DNA of 6,497 bases from Pseudomonadota bacterium (GTDB lineage: Bacteria > Desulfobacterota > Desulfobacteria > Desulfobacterales > RPRI01): the NCBI GenBank assembly GCA_018819005.1, contig JAHJQU010000171.1, forward strand, positions 1-6,497, written 5' to 3'. Every line of letters starts with the position of its first letter. The first letter of the stretch is position 1. The notes below the pieces were generated by a model. It saw nothing but the letters and a program-made list of their open reading frames with translations. It was not told the origin of the DNA and searched no databases. This document shows, one piece after another, positions 1 to 5,304 of the stretch. Made by a program: the position numbers and the translations under genes.

Positions 1-564
1 AAACGATATAATAATAAAGGGAATGGCAAGTCCCGCAGAATATATGCCAAGAAGAAGAATACCTTCTGAAACCGTATCCCTGCTCCCGGCAAATATAAGA
101 ATGGACCCAAGCAACGGCCCGATACACGGGCTCCAGCCGGCACCGAAAGCCATACAGACAAGAAACCCCCCGAAATAATTCAGGGGCCTGTTAATCACCT
201 GAATCCGTTTTTCAAATTCAAGGCTCCTGATACGGATCAAACCCATCAAATGTATTCCCAAAACAATTACTATGAGGCCGCCGATCACTCTGATGACAGA
301 CCGGTATTCAAAAATAACTCCCCCCATAAATGAAGCGGAAGCTCCCATCATTATAAAAACAGCCGAAAAACCTGAAACAAAAGAAATTGTCGAAAAGAGA
401 ACCTTCTTTCTTATCTTCGCGTCATATTCTGCAGTCAGTCTATCCAGCGAGAAACCGGTGATAAAAGAAAAATATCCGGGAATCAAAGGGAATATACAGG
501 GCGAAAAGAAAGATAGCAACCCAGCGGCAAATGCAGCCGAATATGATATGGTTTCACTGAACAT
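1..564 (-). CDS. ccdA: CcdA-type cytochrome c biogenesis / thiol:disulfide transporter, 3'-truncated by window edge
   Basis: Integral membrane protein of the CcdA/DsbD-beta family, which moves reducing equivalents from cytoplasmic thioredoxin across the inner membrane to periplasmic thiol partners, including those used in cytochrome c maturation. The minus-strand frame from ATG at 564 gives 188 residues and is still open at base 1; family members of the short type are about 230-240 residues, so roughly the last 50 are missing. The hallmark repeat is visible: FFSPCIFPLIPGY near residues 19-31 and WSPCIGPLLGS near 144-154, with C23 and C147 as the expected redox pair. Several hydrophobic helices (about 8-36, 58-82, 91-110, 130-158, 166-188) agree. 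There is no clear Shine-Dalgarno directly before the ATG, only a weak CTGAGC. It lies downstream of proC on the same strand, separated by a MITE-like insertion. The family call is strong; the physiological partner is unknown. Confidence 0.9.
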   Translation of the reverse strand, partial: MFSETISYSAAFAAGLLSFFSPCIFPLIPGYFSFITGFSLDRLTAEYDAKIRKKVLFSTISFVSGFSAVFIMMGASASFMGGVIFEYRSVIRVIGGLIVIVLGIHLMGLIRIRSLEFEKRIQVINRPLNYFGGFLVCMAFGAGWSPCIGPLLGSILIFAGSRDTVSEGILLLGIYSAGLAIPFIIISF

Positions 565-585
565 AATTATTTTAAAACTGCTCAG

Positions 586-590
586 ATGGA
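586..590. repeat. Left copy of 5-bp target-site duplication (ATGGA)
   Basis: ATGGA directly abuts the left end of the 591-732 inverted-repeat element and is identical to the 5-mer abutting its right end. A 5-mer matching by chance at exactly this offset is unlikely (about 1 in 1000), which supports transposition rather than a fixed regulatory hairpin. Confidence 0.65.
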
Positions 591-732
591 GAGACCTTTG
601 CAGAACATTCAATTTTGCTCAAGTTCAAGGAAGGCGATAATTTTAACCACATGAATACATTTAGTATTTCGAGGATTGAAATTTGAGCCTGACGATGAAA
701 TTGAGCAAAAGGGGGCGTTATGTAAAGGTCTC
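591..732. mobile_element. MITE-like element, 142 bp, with terminal inverted repeats
   Basis: The two ends form a 32-bp imperfect inverted repeat: 591-622 against 701-732, 25 of 32 positions matching. The outer 9 bp (GAGACCTTT / AAAGGTCTC) and the inner 10 bp (TTTTGCTCAA / TTGAGCAAAA) are exact. Immediately outside both ends is the same 5-mer, ATGGA (586-590 and 733-737), which fits a target-site duplication. No coding capacity is visible inside, so it would be non-autonomous. The complementarity partly continues inward (GGCGATAATTTTAA against TTGAAATTTGAGCC), so the single strand could fold into a long hairpin. It sits directly behind the proC stop codon and 21 bp before the ccdA start. The transposase that moved it cannot be named from this window. 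Confidence 0.78.
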
Positions 733-737
733 ATGGA
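733..737. repeat. Right copy of 5-bp target-site duplication (ATGGA)
   Basis: Matches 586-590 exactly. It lies immediately next to the proC stop codon (738-740 on the minus strand), so the insertion did not alter the ProC C-terminus. Confidence 0.65.
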
Positions 738-1589
738 TTAACGCCTGAGTTCTTTAGAGCGTCTAGCGGCAGCAGCTATTGCTTCAGCAATTGCCTCCTT
801 TACCTTCTTCTTTTCCAGCACCCTGAAAGCTTCTTCCGTAGTTCCACCCGGAGAGGTAACACGCCTGCGCAATAACTCCGGAGGTTCATTCATCTCTTCC
901 ATGAGGACAACAGCCCCTTTCAGAGTCGTATTTGTCAGTATTGAGGCATCATACGGATCAAGACCCATGTTTATGCCTGCCTGAATCATCGATTCGGCAA
1001 GGTAAAAGAGATAAGCGGGCCCGGAACCTGAAAGCGCCGTCACAGCATCAAGGTCATCCTCTTTGAACTCAATTACTTTTCCCATTGCTTCAAGAATTGT
1101 TCTTGCCGCATTTATGTCATCCGGCAGGGCATGCCTGTTTGGTGTCATTCCGGACATTCCCGCCAGAACAAGAGCGGGTGTGTTCGGCATAACCCTTATA
1201 ATTGGAAGATTCTCATTCTCTCCCTTACTTAAGGGAGAATAGAGCAGGTTTTCAAGTTTGGCGAGAGGCACTCCTGCCGCTATCGATATAACCAGCTTTC
1301 TTCGCGGCACACTGTACTCTTTCTGACTTGTTAACTGCTGTAAAACATCGGCCATCTGCTGAGGCTTCACAGCAAGTACTATTATATCGCATATTGAAAA
1401 AAGTTTTATATTATCGGCCGTTCCCGATATGCTATAAGTTTTTTTCAGCATATTGAGCCGCTCGGCATTAACATCACTTGCATATACCATTGAAGAAGGG
1501 ATAACCCCTGTCCTTGTTATGGCTCCTATGATAGCTTCCGCCATGTTCCCTGCGCCTATAAAGCCGGTTTTCTTATTGAGATTCGCCAT
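738..1589 (-). CDS. proC: Pyrroline-5-carboxylate reductase
   Basis: Catalyses the last step of proline synthesis, the NAD(P)H-dependent reduction of 1-pyrroline-5-carboxylate to L-proline, in the cytoplasm. The 283-residue product is near the usual family length of about 270. Visible marks in order: the Rossmann dinucleotide-binding loop GFIGAGNMAEAI (9-20), AVKPQ (73-77), the core RVMPNTPALV (132-141), the substrate-side LSGSGPAY region (186-193), and the C-terminal signature VTSPGGTTEEAF (244-255). The ATG at 1589 is preceded by a strong GGAGGT at a 3-base spacing, which fixes the start. An odd short stretch, YSPLSKGENEN (117-127), lies just before the RVMPNTP strand and is coded by a perfect DNA hairpin; it looks like a repeat inserted in frame. 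The key motifs are intact, so the enzyme is probably functional. Probably co-transcribed with ccdA. Confidence 0.97.
   Translation of the reverse strand: MANLNKKTGFIGAGNMAEAIIGAITRTGVIPSSMVYASDVNAERLNMLKKTYSISGTADNIKLFSICDIIVLAVKPQQMADVLQQLTSQKEYSVPRRKLVISIAAGVPLAKLENLLYSPLSKGENENLPIIRVMPNTPALVLAGMSGMTPNRHALPDDINAARTILEAMGKVIEFKEDDLDAVTALSGSGPAYLFYLAESMIQAGINMGLDPYDASILTNTTLKGAVVLMEEMNEPPELLRRRVTSPGGTTEEAFRVLEKKKVKEAIAEAIAAAARRSKELRR
1219..1238. repeat. Palindromic repeat inside proC coding the PLSKGE peptide
   Basis: TCTCCCTT (1219-1226) and AAGGGAGA (1231-1238) are perfect complements around a 4-base loop; the match can be stretched by one pair. Read on the minus strand it encodes part of SPLSKGE in the loop before the RVMPNTP strand of ProC. 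The composition resembles the palindrome at 1975-2006, and similar in-frame palindromic repeats are known in other bacteria. That it was inserted, rather than ancestral, is inference from the expected length of this loop. Confidence 0.6.
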
Positions 1590-1592
1590 GTT

Positions 1593-1598
1593 ACCTCC
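1593..1598 (-). promoter_or_regulatory. Ribosome-binding site of proC
   Basis: Read on the minus strand this is GGAGGT, a near-ideal Shine-Dalgarno sequence, three bases before the ATG at 1589. It selects this start for proC. Confidence 0.85.
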
Positions 1599-1636
1599 AA
1601 AACATTTTGTGCAATTGTTACTTCCCTTTAACCCTC

Positions 1637-1665
1637 TGCATATTTATAAAGTTTACGCATGTCAA
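1637..1665 (-). promoter_or_regulatory. Candidate sigma-70-type promoter of proC
   Basis: On the minus strand a perfect -35 box TTGACA (1660-1665) is followed after 17 bp by TATGCA (1637-1642), a poor -10 match (3/6) set in an AT-rich stretch containing TATAAATATGC. Transcription would begin near 1630, leaving a 5' leader of about 40 bases before proC. The spacing is ideal but the weak -10 keeps this a candidate. Confidence 0.35.
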
Positions 1666-1691
1666 TGAAATTCAATGAAAATTCAATGAAA
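1662..1691. repeat. Three direct repeats of TCAATGAAA
   Basis: Copies of TCAATGAAA begin at 1662, 1672 and 1683, that is at 10- and 11-base steps, so all three face about the same side of the helix. The first copy overlaps the candidate proC -35 box and the others lie just upstream of it. They could be binding sites for an activator or repressor of proC, or simple tandem duplication of an AT-rich word. Confidence 0.5.
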
Positions 1692-1723
1692 ACTCTTGAC
1701 TATTCTTTTGAAATATAATTAGT

Positions 1724-1904
1724 TAGTGCCCATCTGGAAACCAAATTTGGACACATGTGAGTTTCCAATTCGGAAATAGGCAGTTTTGGGCAAGCTCAAG
1801 GAAATCAAGGGATTGCGCGGAGACATACGCTTTGTACGTCGCACAAGAAATCCCGCAGATTGACACAGAGATCGCACAAAAGGGCCATTTCCGGATGGAA
1901 ACTA
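1724..1904. repeat. Hairpin-forming MITE-like intergenic element, about 181 bp
   Basis: The ends pair as TAGTgcCCATCtGGAAA (from 1724) and its complement ending at 1904, with 14 of 17 positions matching. A second, longer pairing joins 1760-1797 to 1868-1903 (AGTTTCC...CGGAAAT...TTTTG.GC...CTC against its reverse complement), and inner segments (GGGATT with AATCCC; GACATAC with GTACGTC around a loop at 1829-1833) continue it. The segment 1760-1903 is thus one long imperfect palindrome with an extra half-end copy at 1724-1759. A 66-residue open frame beginning at 1757 reads through it but looks incidental. Flanks are AT-rich (ATAATTAG left, ATATTAG right) without a clean target duplication. Confidence 0.65.
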
Positions 1905-1943
1905 GTTATATTAGATTTAAATGCAATTTATCTATATTGATGA

Positions 1944-2027
1944 AGCCGATTGGATAAGTCTCAAAAATTCCCTCTCCCCTTAATTCCCTCCCATCGAGGA
2001 AGGGGAAATATACTTTTGCAATCGGCT
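1944..2027. repeat. Palindromic pyrimidine/purine-rich intergenic repeat bounded by 9-bp inverted repeats
   Basis: The outer boundary is an exact inverted repeat, AGCCGATTG (1944-1952) and CAATCGGCT (2019-2027). Inside, TCCCCTT (1975-1981) pairs with AAGGGGA (2000-2006), and CCTC with GAGG (1987-1990, 1996-1999) at the tip. On the minus strand the core would read like a P-L-P-x-W-E-G-I-K-G-R-G peptide, a pattern I associate with a widespread environmental repeat; this is recalled, not searched. It ends 25 bp before yggT and would lie in its leader if transcription starts upstream. There is no T-run placing it as a terminator for a known gene. Confidence 0.6.
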
Positions 2028-2052
2028 CGACAGAATAAAGGATTAAATTTTC

Positions 2053-2349
2053 ATGTTCATACTGGGTAACTTTATTGGCGCTGCCGCTACCGTAATTTAT
2101 TATGTTTTAAATTTATATATGTGGATAATAATTGCACGAGCTGTTTTGTCGTGGGTAAACCCGGATCCATATAACCAGATTGTTAAGTTCATTAATAACG
2201 TAACAGAGCCGGTTCTTTATCCTATACGATCCAGGATTCCTTACATGGGAGGCATTGATGTTTCACCCATTATTGTTATTCTTGGCATAATGTTTCTGGA
2301 AAAATTTCTGGTTGGGAGCCTTCAAAGACTGGCCTTTATGCTTTCATAA
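2053..2349 (+). CDS. yggT: YggT family integral membrane protein
   Basis: Small inner-membrane protein of the YggT family; its biochemical role is not settled, though relatives sit in division or osmotic-stress gene clusters. The 98 residues contain two hydrophobic helices (about 8-32 and 68-92) separated by a loop. Family marks include ARAVLSWVNPDPYN (28-41), TEPVLYPIR (51-59) and the GGIDVSPIIV segment (66-75) at the start of the second helix. The ATG at 2053 has AAAGGA (2037-2042) 10 bases ahead, a modest ribosome-binding site. It is followed after 23 bp by a divIVA-domain gene, the arrangement common in bacteria where proC, yggT and divIVA neighbour one another; here proC is adjacent but on the opposite strand. 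The family assignment is firm, function unknown. Confidence 0.92.
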   Translation: MFILGNFIGAAATVIYYVLNLYMWIIIARAVLSWVNPDPYNQIVKFINNVTEPVLYPIRSRIPYMGGIDVSPIIVILGIMFLEKFLVGSLQRLAFMLS

Positions 2350-2372
2350 TTAGTATAAATTCAGGAGAATAT

Positions 2373-2876
2373 ATGAAATTAACGCCTCTGGATATCATTC
2401 AACACCAGTTTAAAACAGGTTTCAGGGGGTTTGATGTCCAGGAAGTAGATGCCTTCCTTGGCGATATGGCAGATGCTTTTCAGCTTTTACTCAATGAAAA
2501 TGAGAAACTGAAAAGTGACATAGACAGATTAAATTGTGATATAGAAGAATACACTAGGCGTGAAGAGACTTTCAGAATTGCCCTGTTAAATTCCCAGAGT
2601 GTTATGGGGCAGATGAAAGAAAACGCTCAGAAATCTGCCGAACTAATTATAGCCGAGGCCGAAGTAAAAGCAGAAAAAATAATAAGCAGAGCCAATAACA
2701 GGCTGGTCCAGTTACAGGAAGACATATCCGAGCTTAAACGCCAGCGAATGCAAATGGAGATCCAGCTTTCATCTGTAATTGAGTCCTACTCCAGACTGCT
2801 TGAAATGAGCAGGGAAGAGCAAAAAGCCGTTGATGATGATGATTTAAAAATAAAACTGATGAAACAATCTGCATAA
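2373..2876 (+). CDS. DivIVA domain-containing coiled-coil protein
   Basis: Cytoplasmic coiled-coil protein with an N-terminal DivIVA lipid-binding domain; in Gram-positive bacteria DivIVA marks curved membrane at poles and septa and recruits partners. The first 30 residues carry the family pattern, LTPLDIIQHQF followed by FRGFDVQEVDAFL (17-29). Residues about 32-75 and 84-150 are rich in heptad-spaced hydrophobics and charge (KLKSDIDRL, SAELIIAEAEVKAEKI, LQEDISELKRQRMQMEIQL), predicting long coiled coils and oligomers. The end is acidic then basic (DDDD at 154-157). AGGAG (2363-2367) five bases ahead supports the ATG. 167 residues is typical for the short proteobacterial-type members. It lies 61 bp ahead of pilT on the same strand, so co-transcription is likely. 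Whether it acts in polarity, division or pilus placement is unknown here. Confidence 0.9.
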   Translation: MKLTPLDIIQHQFKTGFRGFDVQEVDAFLGDMADAFQLLLNENEKLKSDIDRLNCDIEEYTRREETFRIALLNSQSVMGQMKENAQKSAELIIAEAEVKAEKIISRANNRLVQLQEDISELKRQRMQMEIQLSSVIESYSRLLEMSREEQKAVDDDDLKIKLMKQSA

Positions 2877-2937
2877 TTGATTTTATGCTTTTCTTTCAAC
2901 TCTTATCAACAATATTGAAATAATCAGGAGTTTCGCA

Positions 2938-4020
2938 ATGGCAAAGATTGATGCTTTTTTCAAACTGATGAACGAACAGGGCGCTTCGGATCTCCATCTT
3001 GTTGCAGGACAGCCTCCCGCTCTCAGAATAAGGGGAGACATTGAAAGAATCAAGTATAACGTTCTTGACACAGATGCACTGAGAAGCATGATTTATGAAA
3101 TAGCCCCTGAAGAGAAGGTCAAGCATTTTGAAGAAACCGGGGATGTGGATTTTGGGTATGAAATTCCCGGTCTTGCGCGCTACCGTGCAAACTTCTTCAT
3201 GCAGAAATATGGCGTTGGAGCTGTTTTCAGAGAGATCCCCAGTACGATATTGACAGCGGAGCAACTCGGGCTTCCTCCTGTAATATCAAAGCTTGCCCTT
3301 CTTCCGAGGGGGCTAGTGCTGGTAACAGGGCCAACAGGAAGCGGCAAGTCAACAACGCTTGCGGCAATAATTGATGTCGCAAACCGCCTGAGAAAAGATC
3401 ATATAATTACTGTCGAAGATCCAATCGAATTTGTACACAAGAGCCAGGGCTGCATAGTAAATCACAGGGAAGTCGGACTTCATACAAAGACCTTCAGCGC
3501 GGCTCTCCGCGGGGCTCTTCGTGAAGACCCCGATATCATTCTGGTCGGCGAAATGCGCGATCTTGAAACCGTATCACTTGCCATTGAAGCGGCATCTACG
3601 GGACACCTTGTTTTTGGAACTCTTCATACTTCAAGCGCGGCAAAAACGGTTGACCGTATTATTGAAGTATTTCCCGCAAGCGAGCAGGCGCAGATCCGCT
3701 CAACATTATCCGACGGAATCAGGGCTATAGTTGCTCAGGTTCTCTTTAAAAGAATAGATAAAAAGGGGCGATGTCCCGCCCTCGAAATCCTTATCGGAAC
3801 CCCCGCTGTCAGAAATCTGATAAGGGAATCAAAAACACACCAGCTTAATTCAATGATGCAGACCGGGAAAAAATACGGGATGCAGCTCCTTGATGACGCT
3901 ATAATGGAATTATTGAACAAGGGCTGGGTTTCCGCCGACGAAGCTTATGCAAAAGCAAACGACAAGTCAAAGTTCAGGCCGCTTTTGAAGAATCCGCCTG
4001 CAGATTTCACAGACGCATAA
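2938..4020 (+). CDS. pilT: Type IV pilus retraction ATPase PilT
   Basis: Hexameric cytoplasmic ATPase of the GspE/PilT secretion superfamily that drives depolymerisation of the pilus at the inner-membrane platform, giving twitching motility. At 360 residues it has normal PilT length. Seen in order: the N-terminal signature SDLHLVAGQPPALRIRGDI (17-35), Walker A GPTGSGKST (131-139), Asp box VEDPIEF (159-165), Walker B ILVGEMRD (201-208) with E205, His box TGHLVFGTLHT (221-231) with H223 and H230, and the PilT retraction motif as AVRNLIRE (290-297, canonical AIRNLIRE) followed by HQLNSMMQTG (301-310). That motif separates it from extension ATPases of the PilB type, which also have a longer N-terminus and zinc-binding cysteines. 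CAGGAG seven bases before the ATG supports the start. It is followed after 19 bp by a paralogue. Confidence 0.96.
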   Translation: MAKIDAFFKLMNEQGASDLHLVAGQPPALRIRGDIERIKYNVLDTDALRSMIYEIAPEEKVKHFEETGDVDFGYEIPGLARYRANFFMQKYGVGAVFREIPSTILTAEQLGLPPVISKLALLPRGLVLVTGPTGSGKSTTLAAIIDVANRLRKDHIITVEDPIEFVHKSQGCIVNHREVGLHTKTFSAALRGALREDPDIILVGEMRDLETVSLAIEAASTGHLVFGTLHTSSAAKTVDRIIEVFPASEQAQIRSTLSDGIRAIVAQVLFKRIDKKGRCPALEILIGTPAVRNLIRESKTHQLNSMMQTGKKYGMQLLDDAIMELLNKGWVSADEAYAKANDKSKFRPLLKNPPADFTDA

Positions 4021-4039
4021 TAAATCGTGAGGTCAATCT

Positions 4040-5266
4040 ATGAGAAAACAGGAAACAGATCATATCTTAACAAAAATGCTCGATGCCCATCAATACGTAT
4101 CGGACCTTAATCTGACCACAGGCAAACCAATGCAGGTCGAAAGCGCCGGCCAGCTTATAAGCGTTGACATGACACCAAAGATTGAATCCCTGTCTCCTTA
4201 TCAGACTGAAGTATTCGCATTGAACCTCATCAATAGGGATCACCGGTTAACTGAAGTCCTGCTGAAACAAGGCTCATGCGATCTGTCTTACAGTCTTCCC
4301 GGTAAAGCTCGTTTCAGGGTAAATGTTTTCTCTCAATCAGGAAATTATTCGGTTGTTTTGCGGCGCCTCGAGACTAAAGTACCCACAATTAAGGGTATGA
4401 ACCTTCCGGATGTTTTTTTTAAAATTCCCCAGGAAAAAAATGGCATTATTTTCGTAACAGGAGCAACCGGTTCAGGAAAAACGACCTCCCTTGCCGCTAT
4501 TCTTGATCAGATAAATGAAAACAAATCGGTTCATGTTGTAACTCTGGAAGATCCTATTGAATACCAGCATCCGCATAAGCAATCGACATTCAATCAGCGC
4601 GAGCTGGGCATTGACTTCGATTCATATGCAAACGGCTTGAGGGCTGCCTTGAGGCAGGCTCCCAAAGTTATCCTGGTGGGGGAAATGCGCGACAGGGAGA
4701 GTGTCGAAATCGGATTAAGCGCTGCTGAAACAGGACATCTTGTCCTTTCAACACTTCACACCGTAGATGCTGGCCAAACAATTAACCGCATACTCGGCAT
4801 GTTCAGCACTGAAGAGGAAAACCAGGTAAGAATTCGCCTTTCCGATACAGTCCGCTGGATAGTCTGCCAGAGGCTGCTTCCAAAAGTTGGCGGAGGCCGG
4901 GTTGCTTCATTTGAAATCCTTGGAATGAATTTAAGAGTTAAAGGACTCATTTTACACGGTGAATCCGAAGGAAATTCATATTACGAAATCATGAAGGATG
5001 GAAGAGCCTTCGGAATGACAACTTTCGACGATTATATCACCGACCTTTTTGCTAAAGGACAAATAACTGAAGAGACGGCTCTTTCCTATGCTTCGCGCAA
5101 AGGTGTTGTCGGCCGGGGCATAGATACGGTTAAAAGCTCGAGAGGAGAGGCGACAACCGATATAGATAATCTTGAGCTTGATAAATCTTATGGAAAAGAC
5201 GAGAAGAAACGTTTATTCGGAGCAGAACCTCATCCCAGGCAAGGAAAAATGTCTAGAGACAGTTAA
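4040..5266 (+). CDS. PilT/PilU-like type IV pilus ATPase, second tandem paralogue
   Basis: Second retraction-type ATPase of the same superfamily. It keeps Walker A GATGSGKTT (141-149), Asp box LEDPIEY (169-175), Walker B ILVGEMRD (211-218) and His box TGHLVLSTLHT (231-241), so ATP hydrolysis is likely retained. It differs from the upstream pilT in telling places: the N-terminal SDLHL becomes SDLNL (21-25), and the AIRNLIRE retraction motif is replaced by LRVKGLILHGE (298-308). It also has a charged tail of about 50 residues (358-408) beyond the usual end. PilU proteins are accessory motors that need PilT; position and divergence make PilU-like the best guess, but I cannot separate PilU from other PilT paralogues by eye. 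GAGGT (4029-4033) precedes the ATG by six bases. Tandem position with pilT implies coupled expression. Confidence 0.88.
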   Translation: MRKQETDHILTKMLDAHQYVSDLNLTTGKPMQVESAGQLISVDMTPKIESLSPYQTEVFALNLINRDHRLTEVLLKQGSCDLSYSLPGKARFRVNVFSQSGNYSVVLRRLETKVPTIKGMNLPDVFFKIPQEKNGIIFVTGATGSGKTTSLAAILDQINENKSVHVVTLEDPIEYQHPHKQSTFNQRELGIDFDSYANGLRAALRQAPKVILVGEMRDRESVEIGLSAAETGHLVLSTLHTVDAGQTINRILGMFSTEEENQVRIRLSDTVRWIVCQRLLPKVGGGRVASFEILGMNLRVKGLILHGESEGNSYYEIMKDGRAFGMTTFDDYITDLFAKGQITEETALSYASRKGVVGRGIDTVKSSRGEATTDIDNLELDKSYGKDEKKRLFGAEPHPRQGKMSRDS

Positions 5267-5283
5267 ATATAATGAAGTCGTAA

Positions 5284-5301
5284 GGGAGGCTTGTTAAAGA
5301 G
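5284..5301 (+). promoter_or_regulatory. Ambiguous ribosome-binding region of the zinc-ribbon gene
   Basis: A strong GGGAGG (5284-5289) lies 15 bases before the ATG at 5305, further than usual, while a weaker AAAGAG (5296-5301) lies three bases away. No alternative start codon is in frame between them, and the zinc-ribbon begins at residue 5, so the ATG at 5305 stands. Translation efficiency may be reduced or depend on the preceding gene. Confidence 0.5.
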
Positions 5302-5304
5302 ACT

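Larger units (their letters stand above)
1590..2052. other. Divergent intergenic region between proC and yggT
   Basis: This 463-bp stretch holds no convincing gene. From left to right it contains the proC ribosome-binding site and candidate promoter, three TCAATGAAA repeats, the hairpin element 1724-1904, an AT-rich spacer and the palindromic repeat 1944-2027. A yggT promoter must lie here but I see no box pair good enough to call; TTGACT (1696-1701) and TATAAT (1714-1719) are only 12 bp apart, too close for a standard promoter. Most of the length is repeat DNA, so the original divergent promoter region was probably much shorter. Confidence 0.7.

Noticed and set aside
272..640. 122-residue plus-strand open frame
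   Set aside because: It is antisense to ccdA and runs into the MITE; the minus-strand CcdA reading has clear family motifs.
1696..1719. TTGACT and TATAAT as a plus-strand promoter
   Set aside because: The boxes are separated by only 12 bp, too short for a sigma-70 promoter, and a long hairpin element follows.
1757..1957. 66-residue open frame on the plus strand in the proC-yggT gap
   Set aside because: It lies mostly within the long hairpin element, lacks a ribosome-binding site, and its sequence is dictated by the inverted repeats; no protein-like pattern is visible.
1975..2006. Palindrome as an intrinsic terminator
   Set aside because: A short T-run follows only on the minus-strand reading, but no minus-strand gene ends there; the structure is better explained as a repeat element.
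2896..3264. Minus-strand open frame of 122 residues opposite the pilT start
   Set aside because: It overlaps the well-supported N-terminus of PilT and shows no recognisable motif or ribosome-binding site.
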